A stretch of 8,478 nucleotides of DNA from the NCBI GenBank assembly GCA_016930435.1, contig JAFGGQ010000019.1:1-8478 (forward strand), read 5' to 3'. Shown here piece by piece: positions 1 through 6,980 of this stretch; position 1 is the stretch's first letter; each line of letters opens with the position of its first letter. The position numbers were made by a program, and so were the translations under genes. The notes beneath the pieces are model-generated. The model had not been told where the DNA came from, did no database searches, and saw only the letters and a program-made list of their open reading frames with translations. This DNA comes from a bacterium. GTDB lineage: Bacteria; UBP14; UBA6098; JAFGQG01.

Positions 1-969
1 ACCTGCGGTTTGATATATCTTCCCTATATCATCTCTGCACGTCAAAAACTGCTGGGTAGTTTTATATTGGTTTTAAAACTATCTTTAGGCCGTTTTATAG
101 GGTATGTTATCTTCGGGGCACTTGCTGGGTATTTGGGAAGGATTATGCCCTATACATTCCGTAACATGCTTATCCACTCTATTTATATCATTATGGGCAT
201 TTTCCTGGTGGCATCCGCTTTTCGCGGAAATAAAGAAGAGAACTGCAATACAAGAAAATGGCTGAAATTCACCAACAGTTCTATTTTACTGGGTTTTTTC
301 ACCGGGATCAATCTCTGTCCTCCCTTTATCCTCGCTTTCTCCCGTGCCATGGAACTCGGCGGAGTAGCCTCCGGTATCCTACTTTTCCTGGGATTCTTCT
401 GCGGAACAATTCTATATATTATCCCCCTGGGATTCGCCGGATTCGCATCAAGGCTCAAAATGCTTCGGAATATCGCCAGGGGGGTGGCAATTATAGTAGG
501 GCTGTGGTTCTTTATACAGGGCGTAAGCGGATTAATCCTGATTTCCCGGACTCCCCAAACTCCGGAGGATGGGCAAGAAGTGGTAAACATTCTCGAGGAA
601 GATCAGATTTATCTGGTGGGTTCAACCGGAATTCTCGACGATTGCCTGCATAATGCTCTCAAACTGTATTTCCGTGGGATCATCGTTAGCCTTGACCCTT
701 CTGCAGTAAATACTGTTCCAATAAAAAGTACCGTTCTGCTGATGCCAAAATCCATTATGGGACTTCCCTCTTTCGATACTGTTATAAAGCAATGCAGCCG
801 GAAATCATGCAAAATAATCATCCTCCCTTCCGGGCTAACAGATATTCCATTGGATAACCCGGAAAAATTAGAAGAAATTTGTAAAAATATTGCCCTATTC
901 CTTCATTCCTATTATTTTATGGTTGAAACAGAAAAAGGATTAACCTGGAGATTCCCGGAGAATTTTTAG
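1..969 (+). CDS. TauE/SafE or DsbD-like membrane protein with extra C-terminal domain (5' partial)
   Basis: The frame is open from the first base, and the TTG at 10 lies inside what looks like the first conserved helix, so the start is upstream of the window. Numbering from window codon 1, hydrophobic segments lie near residues 4-12, 15-45, 56-74, 94-116, 120-148 and 158-181. The fourth, 'GINLCPPF' (Cys106), followed by a Gly-rich fifth helix, resembles the second half of the TauE/SafE and DsbD_2 (PF13386-type) families. Their two halves usually each carry a Cys near a Pro; here the first would be Cys2 of 'TCGLIYLPY'. Such proteins move small anions or metals, or pass thiol electrons across the inner membrane; which applies here is unknown. 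Residues about 184-322 form a soluble alpha/beta-like tail that I do not recognise, with Cys215, 265, 270 and 294. The next gene follows after 3 nt. Family assignment is fairly sure; function is not. Confidence 0.8.
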   Translation, partial: TCGLIYLPYIISARQKLLGSFILVLKLSLGRFIGYVIFGALAGYLGRIMPYTFRNMLIHSIYIIMGIFLVASAFRGNKEENCNTRKWLKFTNSSILLGFFTGINLCPPFILAFSRAMELGGVASGILLFLGFFCGTILYIIPLGFAGFASRLKMLRNIARGVAIIVGLWFFIQGVSGLILISRTPQTPEDGQEVVNILEEDQIYLVGSTGILDDCLHNALKLYFRGIIVSLDPSAVNTVPIKSTVLLMPKSIMGLPSFDTVIKQCSRKSCKIIILPSGLTDIPLDNPEKLEEICKNIALFLHSYYFMVETEKGLTWRFPENF

Positions 970-972
970 TAC

Positions 973-1530
973 ATGTCAAAGCTCATAATAAAAACAGCGT
1001 TTGCATTCTTATTGGTCTATTCAATGAATGGCTGCTTAAATCCATTCGCACCTCCTATTGAAGCGCCTCCCCATCCCTGGGAAAGCAGGCTGGAACCTAC
1101 TTCCCCGGAAAATGTCCTTGAGAATTTCAGAACCGCTTATACATCGCGGGACTCCTCCCTTTATTTCTCCTGCTTGAATGAAGCCTTTATTTTTAGATAC
1201 TGGAATGACAGCCTGAGCCGTTATGATAGCTACACCCTTTATGATGTTGAGGGGAAACCCGGCGAACGAACCCGCACCCGCTTTCTTTTTTCCACTTATG
1301 AGTCAATTAATTTAGACGTTTGGAATATCATTGAAAGCAGTCAACGGTTTGAAGACTCTGACACCATCGAGCTCAGAAGGGTATGGTTTTCCCTGAGGGT
1401 AGAGGATTTTGATTTTTATATCGTGCAAAGCGCGCAAGGATATGCCTGTTTTGAATTCCATAAAATTGTTCAAAACAGTAAACCATATTACACGATCATC
1501 CTGTGGAAGGATGAGTCTCAGATAATTTAA
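973..1530 (+). CDS. Putative lipoprotein, possibly NTF2-like fold
   Basis: This encodes a 185-residue protein with a lipoprotein signal: Lys at 3 and 7, a hydrophobic stretch 9-17, then 'MNGC' with Cys21 as the probable lipidated residue. Met at -3 makes the lipobox slightly non-canonical. Residue +2 is Leu, not Asp, so by the E. coli Lol rule it would go to the outer membrane. A Pro-rich linker (23-36) follows. From about residue 43, 'SPENVLENFRTAYTSRD' starting an amphipathic helix, plus a closing strand near 'YYTIILWKD', resembles small NTF2-like/SnoaL-like folds; this is pattern recognition only. No catalytic motif is visible. ATG 973 is chosen because a TAG stop lies 3 nt upstream and it gives the signal peptide. 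A GGAG at 957-960 is rather distant, so translation may be coupled to the upstream gene. Confidence 0.8.
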   Translation: MSKLIIKTAFAFLLVYSMNGCLNPFAPPIEAPPHPWESRLEPTSPENVLENFRTAYTSRDSSLYFSCLNEAFIFRYWNDSLSRYDSYTLYDVEGKPGERTRTRFLFSTYESINLDVWNIIESSQRFEDSDTIELRRVWFSLRVEDFDFYIVQSAQGYACFEFHKIVQNSKPYYTIILWKDESQII

Positions 1531-1532
1531 CG

Positions 1533-2753
1533 ATGACCAGATATAAGCAAACCCGACGTACAGAGCGCAAACCACGCTCATGGGCCAAAAAACTATTGAC
1601 TTACCTAATTATCCTGGTTCTTGCCATTGTATTTGTGTTGCTAATGGTTCCCCGAAAAGGATTCAAGGAAAAAGAAGCTGTTCTTTCCGAACGGACACCA
1701 CTGGTCAATTTTCGGATAGAGCCCATTACCGCAAATGATAGCCAAAGGGCGGAGCAGAAGATCGATGAAGCATTGCTTTATGTATGGAGGGCATTGGGGA
1801 TCCCCCCTGATAAATTACAGATCAAGGACAGGGGTTCGGCAGAGGGATTGATTGATGTTAAGCTAAAGGAATGTTCGGTAAAATTGCCTGCGGTATATCC
1901 CCTTGCTCTGGTCAATTACCAATTGCATCAGGTTCTGCATTTTATCGGAGCGGAGATTTCCGATGCCAGTGCCGATGATTGGGGTAAGGAACTTCAGCTT
2001 GAAGCAGGCTTCTCTGGTTTTGTTACTCATATTCTTAAGATCACCAAAGACCGCAGCCTTGAGCCCCTTAAGGTAAAGATAGCCCTGGTTATTAACAACC
2101 CTGTTTATCAGGAAGATCTCCTTTCTTCATACTTAAATATTGGATTCCCGGTTAATTTTTCCTTTCTTCCGGATCACCCCGACTCCAATAAGCTTGCAAG
2201 TCAAATTTTGGATATGGGTTCTGAAATAGCACTGGCCATACCCATGGAATGTGAGGACTATCCTTCCCGTAATCTTGGGAATAATGCTATTTTCGTCAAT
2301 TTACCCGAAGTAGAGATTTGTAGCCGGCTGCAAGAATTAGTTAAGACTATTCCGGAATTAAAAGTAATTACGAACTTCAGGGATTCCAGGGTACTTAAGC
2401 ATCAACATCCTACCAGCGTAATATTGGATTTTTTAAAACGTGAAGATTTTGTATTCTGGGAATCTTTTCCATTGAAAAGCGATATATTGGATGAATTAGC
2501 CCGGGATATGGGACAACCAATATTGCATACTCAGGTATATCTCGATCTAAATGACCTGGAGATAGAAACCATTGAAAGCATCCTCTTGTCCAGCGCACTG
2601 GAAGCACGTAATATTTCAGAGCCTATAATATGGGAAGGGGACTTTAGCCAGAAGAATTATGAAGCACTTCGCAAAAGCAAGAATATTCTGGAAAGTTGGG
2701 GTGTTGAATTCGTTCTGCTCTCTCAACTGAACTTAACCGGGCAGCAGGAATAA
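1533..2753 (+). CDS. Membrane-anchored divergent polysaccharide deacetylase-like protein, likely inactive
   Basis: The 406-residue protein has a basic N-terminus, one hydrophobic helix (about 20-40), a region with no recognised domain (about 55-178), and a C-terminal domain (about 182-400) following the order of motifs in the divergent polysaccharide deacetylase (DUF610/YibQ) family. Matches include 'KIALVINNP' for the usual 'AIVIDDIG', 'FLPDHP' for 'VLPHTP', 'AIPMECED' for the 'LPMEP' strand, 'TNFRDSR' for 'NNHMGSR', 'QVYLDLND' for 'DVFLDH', and 'IIWEGD' for 'IAIGHP'. At the metal and catalytic positions the Asp pair is Asn188-Asn189 and the usual His of the NNHMGS and IGH motifs is absent. 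The fold is probably kept but chemistry probably lost. The topology suggests a periplasmic domain, so a cell-wall or glycan-binding role is possible. It starts 2 nt after the lipoprotein gene without a convincing ribosome binding site, so translational coupling is likely. Family call fairly confident; function open. Confidence 0.75.
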   Translation: MTRYKQTRRTERKPRSWAKKLLTYLIILVLAIVFVLLMVPRKGFKEKEAVLSERTPLVNFRIEPITANDSQRAEQKIDEALLYVWRALGIPPDKLQIKDRGSAEGLIDVKLKECSVKLPAVYPLALVNYQLHQVLHFIGAEISDASADDWGKELQLEAGFSGFVTHILKITKDRSLEPLKVKIALVINNPVYQEDLLSSYLNIGFPVNFSFLPDHPDSNKLASQILDMGSEIALAIPMECEDYPSRNLGNNAIFVNLPEVEICSRLQELVKTIPELKVITNFRDSRVLKHQHPTSVILDFLKREDFVFWESFPLKSDILDELARDMGQPILHTQVYLDLNDLEIETIESILLSSALEARNISEPIIWEGDFSQKNYEALRKSKNILESWGVEFVLLSQLNLTGQQE

Positions 2754-2758
2754 AAGCC

Positions 2759-3286
2759 ATGCAGATATACCGATTGCTAAGCCCCGAATTAATTGAGATG
2801 GATCTGGATCCCCTTATACGGGATATTTATGAAAAAAATTATCCGAATGATTATGACGATAAGGAACTTGACCAGCGAAAACCCATGGAGATCAAGGAAA
2901 TAGTGCTAACTGCCCTGACCCGGATACTTGAAAGAACCGACCGGGTTCAGAATCCATCTAAATTGGTCAAGGATCTTCTATTCAGGGAAAAGAAGGCATC
3001 TACCGGCATTGGTTTAAGTATTGCTATACCCCATATACGGACCATGCAGGTCAAAGATTTTGTTATAGGTTTTGGCAGGTCTAATAATGGAATCCTGTAC
3101 GATGCTATTGATAACCTTCCTGTGCATCTCTTCTTTCCGCTTGTTGCCCCTCCGTATGATGACAGGGAATACCTGAAAGTCCTCCGGAAATTAACCGAGC
3201 TTTTACAGTTCGAGCATATCAGGGATTGCCTACTTGAAGCTGAAGATCCCGGCGAGGTCATTAGAATATTAAAATCTGAAGAATAA
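2759..3286 (+). CDS. PTS EIIA type-2 / PtsN-like protein, orphan
   Basis: This is a 175-residue cytoplasmic protein of the fructose/mannitol EIIA (PTS_EIIA_2) family, close to the usual PtsN length of about 160. The signature 'REKKASTGIGLSIAIPH' occupies residues 76-92, with His92 at the phosphorylation site. It is followed by 'IGFGRSNNGILYDAIDNLPVHLFF' (103 onward), matching the family pattern of a strand, Gly-Ile, Asp-Ala-Asp/Ile-Asn and Pro-Val-His/Asp. The C-terminal helices ('YLKVLRKLTELL') also fit. The first 40 residues are acidic and less conserved. In characterised relatives, phosphoryl transfer from HPr/NPr to this histidine serves sugar import or regulation. No EIIB, EIIC or HPr gene is present here, so regulation is more likely than transport. 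It is last in the four-gene block, 5 nt after the preceding stop, with AGGAA at 2746-2750 as ribosome binding site. Confidence 0.88.
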   Translation: MQIYRLLSPELIEMDLDPLIRDIYEKNYPNDYDDKELDQRKPMEIKEIVLTALTRILERTDRVQNPSKLVKDLLFREKKASTGIGLSIAIPHIRTMQVKDFVIGFGRSNNGILYDAIDNLPVHLFFPLVAPPYDDREYLKVLRKLTELLQFEHIRDCLLEAEDPGEVIRILKSEE

Positions 3287-3297
3287 CTTTTCTATTT

Positions 3298-3341
3298 TTA
3301 AACTTGTAAATATAATTTTTATAATTATACTATAAGTTTAA
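3298..3341 (+). repeat. Long AT-rich inverted repeat (hairpin) in the intergenic gap
   Basis: The outer arms 3298-3308 and 3331-3341 pair over 11 bp with one G-T wobble and one G-C pair. After a small internal loop (3309-3310 against 3330), inner arms 3311-3317 and 3323-3329 pair over 7 bp, leaving a 5-nt loop (3318-3322). In total 18 pairs fall in 44 nt, starting 12 nt after the EIIA-like stop codon. It lacks the GC-rich stem of a standard intrinsic terminator, although a T-rich run (3295-3299) precedes it. It may be a weak terminator, an mRNA 3'-end stabiliser or a regulator-binding palindrome; AT-rich sequence forms such repeats by chance more readily than mixed sequence. Confidence 0.55.
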
Positions 3342-3382
3342 TTTAGTTCGAAAAGCCGAATGCATAGCTAAAATTATATAAT
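3304..3382 (+). promoter_or_regulatory. Candidate promoter region for the S8 protease gene
   Basis: Two sigma70-type possibilities lie in this AT-rich gap. One is TTGTAA at 3304-3309 with TATACT at 3326-3331, spaced 16 nt, which lies within the inverted repeat. The other is a perfect TATAAT at 3377-3382, with no good -35 at the right distance, which would give a leader of roughly 30 nt. No Bacteroidota-type TTTG -33 element is evident. AT-rich DNA yields such matches by chance, so only the presence of a promoter somewhere here is reasonably likely. Confidence 0.35.
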
Positions 3383-3408
3383 AGCAGAAGTCTATAAGTA
3401 AGTGCCAA

Positions 3409-3416
3409 TAAGGAGG
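3409..3416 (+). promoter_or_regulatory. Strong Shine-Dalgarno deciding a GTG start
   Basis: TAAGGAGG is fully complementary to the usual 16S anti-Shine-Dalgarno and ends 4 nt before the GTG at 3421. An in-frame TAA at 3418-3420 directly precedes that GTG, so no longer protein is possible. The GTG start also gives a complete signal peptide, which fixes the start of the protease. Confidence 0.85.
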
Positions 3417-3420
3417 ATAA

Positions 3421-6225
3421 GTGTTTAGAAAAATAGTTCCCCTGCTGCTAACATCCCTTATGCTTTGTGGACCCCTCTTTGGAGCTTTCTCCAATTACAC
3501 AATGGGAAAAATGATAATAACAATCAACCTGGAATACAAGATCGATCCGGATTTAAACAGCAGGGGGATAGTAACAACCGGTATAGCGAACATCGACTAC
3601 CTGAATCTCGAGTACAGGGTGACCGGTTTTAGGCGCATACTGACCCCCCAAAATGTTGACAATCCTAAATTCAGCAGGTTTCGAAACACCTTCGTCTTTC
3701 TGTTTGATGATCGGAATCTGGATATGGAAGCGGTCTCACATGAATATGCTAATGTTTCTGCAGTTCGCGATGCTCATCCTGATTGGCTGACGCCCCATTT
3801 TAGAACCCCCAATGATCCTATTTACGGAGACCAATGGCATCTTCGGAAGATCAAGGCTGATCAGGCATGGAACCTGACTACGGGCAGTGAAGAAATTGTA
3901 ATGGCAGGACTGGATTCCGGTGTGGATTGGAAGCATGATGACCTGGCCCCTGTGTTGTGGCAGAACATATCAGGCGGATTCGGAAGCTGGAACCACGGAG
4001 AAGATGCCGATATGGACGGCCACACTATAGAAAATATTGATGGTGAATGGGTTTTCGATCCCGGTGATGTGAATGGTATCGATGACGATTTGAATGGATA
4101 CGTTGATGATTTCATTGGCTTTGATTTTATCCATGACCTTGAAGACTGTTATGCGGATGATTCACTTGCCGAAGACTGTGAGGATATCGATAACGATCCC
4201 TCCGATTTTGTCCTTGATGGTCATGGTACACATGTTAGCGGGGCAATGATCGCCGCAACCGATAACGCCTATGGGATAGCCGGTGTTAACTGGAATGGAA
4301 AGCTGATGTGTCTGAGGTGCGGTTATTATTCCTATGATATTGATGGAATGCCCTGGGGTTACAATCAATCAGAGGCATCTTATTTAGCCATGGAGTATGC
4401 CATCTCCAAGGGGATCGATGTCCTGAATTTCAGTTGGGGAAGTGGCGGCATCGATACCGAGATGCGCGATTGGGTGGAGCTGGCTTGGGAATTTGGTATC
4501 ATTCTGGTGGGAGGAGCCGGTAACGACAACGTCGAAGATATTTTCTACCCCGCAAATTACCACGATGTAATTTCTGTAGCCGGTACTGACCGCTATGACC
4601 ATAAAGCTTCTTTCTCAAACTATGGGGAATGGATCGAGATTTCCGCTCCCGGGGAAAATATATGGAGCACTATACCTTTTAATACCTTTATAAATTGGGA
4701 TGGCACATCGATGGCCAGTCCCGTTGCTGCAGGCGTTGCCGCACTGATCATCTCCGCCTTCCCCGATTCATCAAACGAATGGGTACGTGACCGGTTGATC
4801 TCTACAGCTGATAATATCGATGATCTTAATCCCAGCTATAGAGGTAAACTGGGGTCCGGAAGGATCAATGTACTGGAAGCTATCGGACCTATCCGTTATC
4901 CCTGGCTTAACTTTATCCGCTACACTGTCTCCGATTCCAATTATGGTGATAATAACGGCAGGGTGGATCCCGGCGAGGAAGGAGAGATAGTATTTTCCTT
5001 TTCCAACTTGCCCGGCTGGCAAAGTGCAACCGGAGTGTCCATTTCAATCACTTCCGAAGATCCCCTGATCGGGATTACCAATAACTTCGCATACATTCCT
5101 GATATCCCCCCTGGTGAAACCGGATCAAATGCTTCAGAACCGGTTAGATTCCTGATGTATAGCGATGCTATCGCTCATTACACAACGATTAACTACACGG
5201 TAAGTACCGAGGAAGGCTTCAGTTTCTCCAACCAGGTAACCTTCATGATCGGCCGGCCTGAAATACTGGTTTATGACCAGGATGGCGGCGACTATTTTGA
5301 GGCCTACTATTTCCCGGTTTTAGATGAGGGAAGAATGATCTATGACTATTGGGACCGGGATGATCATGGAGCTATCGCATCCTCGGAAATGAACCTCTAT
5401 GAAACGATCATTTATTTCACCGGAAACGCGGTCGTAAATACGGTACCGGCTTCTGAACAAGCAAATCTAAGCGATTTTCTTGTAGCTGGTGGTAATCTCT
5501 TGATCACTGGCCAATACATCGGTGACGAAATTGGAGGATCCAGCTTCTTCCAGAATTACCTTAAGAGTATTCACACCGATGATAATTTGCCATCCGGCTG
5601 GGGATTCAGCATAGTGGGCGTTTCGGGCGAACCCATAAGCGAAGGATTGGAACTTTCCACTCTGGGAGGTTCCGGAAATCAGATCTCACTCTCAGGTATT
5701 TCTCCCCAAAGCGGAGCTACCGGGATCCTCCGCTATAATTCCGATGCCAATCCATCCCGTTTCGCCGCCATCAAATACCAGGATCCCACATATAACTATA
5801 AAGTAATTAACTGCGGGTTCGGATTGGAGGGTATAGGAAACAGCTATGGAGATTCTCTGAAAATCCTGGTCTTCAATATGCTGGAGTGGTTCGGTTATTA
5901 TCCGGGAATAGACGGCAAACCCTTAACCCTTCCTAGGGACTACCGCCTCTTTTCCTATCCCAATCCCTTTAATTCCTATACCCGGATACTATATGAGGTG
6001 GATGGAACCGGGAAAGATGGTTCAGTCCATGTTGAGTTAACCGTTTATGATCTCCTTGGGAACCTGGTTAAGCGGCTGGTGGACAAAAAACTCTCTCCGG
6101 GACCGAAGGCAACCGTCTGGGAGGGAACCGATGAAAGTGGAAATGAGGTGTCTTCCGGGCTTTATCTTGTGGGGATTTCCACTCCAAATTACAATGATAT
6201 GCTTAAGATAATGTTATTAAAATAG
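3421..6225 (+). CDS. Secreted subtilisin-family (S8) serine protease with T9SS-type C-terminal domain
   Basis: The protein is 934 residues with a Sec signal peptide (about 1-22; Arg3, Lys4, hydrophobic 5-20). Residues 23-130 look like a propeptide, and the catalytic domain spans about 131-490. The triad is intact: Asp165 ('AGLDSGVD'), His268 ('DGHGTHVSG') and Ser430 ('GTSMASP'), with oxyanion Asn368 ('GAGNDN'). The Asp-to-His gap is about 103 residues, against about 32 in subtilisin. It holds an acidic, Ca-binding-looking insert with 'DADMDG' (195-200) and 'NGIDDDLNGYVDD' (218-230). Next come a beta-sandwich-like region (about 497-612), an alpha/beta region resembling a class I glutamine-amidotransferase fold (about 613-827), and a FlgD-like/T9SS sorting tail with 'YPNPFN' at 846-851 ending in 'KIMLLK'. 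It should cross the outer membrane and act at the surface or outside, degrading protein; the substrate is unknown. The gene is probably transcribed from the gap upstream. The pdxJ gene follows after 37 nt with no clear terminator between. Confidence 0.93.
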   Translation: MFRKIVPLLLTSLMLCGPLFGAFSNYTMGKMIITINLEYKIDPDLNSRGIVTTGIANIDYLNLEYRVTGFRRILTPQNVDNPKFSRFRNTFVFLFDDRNLDMEAVSHEYANVSAVRDAHPDWLTPHFRTPNDPIYGDQWHLRKIKADQAWNLTTGSEEIVMAGLDSGVDWKHDDLAPVLWQNISGGFGSWNHGEDADMDGHTIENIDGEWVFDPGDVNGIDDDLNGYVDDFIGFDFIHDLEDCYADDSLAEDCEDIDNDPSDFVLDGHGTHVSGAMIAATDNAYGIAGVNWNGKLMCLRCGYYSYDIDGMPWGYNQSEASYLAMEYAISKGIDVLNFSWGSGGIDTEMRDWVELAWEFGIILVGGAGNDNVEDIFYPANYHDVISVAGTDRYDHKASFSNYGEWIEISAPGENIWSTIPFNTFINWDGTSMASPVAAGVAALIISAFPDSSNEWVRDRLISTADNIDDLNPSYRGKLGSGRINVLEAIGPIRYPWLNFIRYTVSDSNYGDNNGRVDPGEEGEIVFSFSNLPGWQSATGVSISITSEDPLIGITNNFAYIPDIPPGETGSNASEPVRFLMYSDAIAHYTTINYTVSTEEGFSFSNQVTFMIGRPEILVYDQDGGDYFEAYYFPVLDEGRMIYDYWDRDDHGAIASSEMNLYETIIYFTGNAVVNTVPASEQANLSDFLVAGGNLLITGQYIGDEIGGSSFFQNYLKSIHTDDNLPSGWGFSIVGVSGEPISEGLELSTLGGSGNQISLSGISPQSGATGILRYNSDANPSRFAAIKYQDPTYNYKVINCGFGLEGIGNSYGDSLKILVFNMLEWFGYYPGIDGKPLTLPRDYRLFSYPNPFNSYTRILYEVDGTGKDGSVHVELTVYDLLGNLVKRLVDKKLSPGPKATVWEGTDESGNEVSSGLYLVGISTPNYNDMLKIMLLK

Positions 6226-6262
6226 ACTTCTATAAACTTAAAACAAGTAAACGGGAGAATAT

Positions 6263-6979
6263 ATGGCCAGATTAAGTGTAAATGTTGATCATGTAGCTAC
6301 TTTACGGCAGGTTCGTGGGGGCAACTATCCGGACCCTATCCATGCTGCGGTCATTGCTGATCTGGCTGGTGCAAATGGAATAACCGTACACCTTCGCCAG
6401 GATCGGCGTCATATCCAGGAACGCGATGTTTATTTGATCAGCCACATTGTTAAATCGCATCTGACACTTGAAATGGCACCGACCGAAGAAATGTTCGCCG
6501 TAGCTAAGCAAATGGTGCCCGATATGGTTACACTGGTTCCAGAGCGCCAGCAGGAATTGACCACCGAGGGTGGCCTTAATCTGCTTGAGGAACCTCAATA
6601 TCTTGAGAATTACATCAATAGACTGCAAAAAGAAGTGGGTTGTGTTGTTTGTCTCTTCATCAATCCGGATGAAGAGATGGTTAAGAATGCGGACAGATTA
6701 AAAGCTGACTTTGTTGAACTGCATACCGGAGCTTATGCTGAAGCCAAGGATATTGAAGAGGAAATCAAACAGCTCAGGCAAATTGAGCGAATGGCACATC
6801 TTGGTTACAAATTGAAATTAGGGGTTAATGCCGGCCATGGTCTAAACTATCATAATGTCGCAAACATTGCAAAGATAAGCCCCATCGAAGAGTTAAGTAT
6901 TGGACACAGCATTATTGCCCGTTCTGTCTTTGTAGGTTTGGAGAGAGCTATTAAAGAAATGCTGGAGTTGATCGGTTAG
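6263..6979 (+). CDS. pdxJ: Pyridoxine 5'-phosphate synthase
   Basis: PdxJ condenses 1-deoxy-D-xylulose 5-phosphate with 3-amino-2-oxopropyl phosphate to form pyridoxine 5'-phosphate in the DXP-dependent vitamin B6 pathway. The 238 residues match the family length. Conserved signatures are intact: 'LSVNVDHVATLRQVRGG' (4-20, with Asn7, Asp9, His10), 'ITVHLRQDRRHI' (His43, Arg45, His50), 'LEMAPT' (Glu70), 'VELHTGAYA' (Glu152), 'LGVNAGHGLNY' (His192) and 'LSIGHSIIARS' (His215). It is a cytoplasmic TIM-barrel enzyme, octameric in E. coli. A GGGAG at 6253-6257 serves as ribosome binding site, 5 nt before ATG. The gene is separated from xseA by one base, so the two are probably co-transcribed. Nothing appears damaged. 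No other B6 pathway gene (pdxA, pdxB) is in the window. Confidence 0.97.
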   Translation: MARLSVNVDHVATLRQVRGGNYPDPIHAAVIADLAGANGITVHLRQDRRHIQERDVYLISHIVKSHLTLEMAPTEEMFAVAKQMVPDMVTLVPERQQELTTEGGLNLLEEPQYLENYINRLQKEVGCVVCLFINPDEEMVKNADRLKADFVELHTGAYAEAKDIEEEIKQLRQIERMAHLGYKLKLGVNAGHGLNYHNVANIAKISPIEELSIGHSIIARSVFVGLERAIKEMLELIG

Positions 6980-6980
6980 A

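Noticed and set aside
258-653. A 131-codon open frame overlapping the membrane protein gene.
   Set aside because: The predicted protein has no coherent hydrophobic or domain pattern and lies within a clear coding frame with strong membrane-protein character, so it is a shadow.
3346-3361. A short TTCG/CGAA hairpin just past the long inverted repeat.
   Set aside because: Four pairs with a small loop are expected by chance in this length of sequence.
3421-3483. Lipoprotein reading of the protease signal peptide (Cys16).
   Set aside because: The residue before Cys16 is Leu, which does not fit a lipobox, and the hydrophobic core continues past it. Ordinary signal peptidase I cleavage near residue 21-24 fits better.
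6226-6262. Terminator or promoter between the protease and pdxJ.
   Set aside because: The 37-nt gap shows only a 4-bp ACTT/AAGT arm pair and no paired -35/-10 elements, so read-through from the protease or an internal promoter is equally possible.
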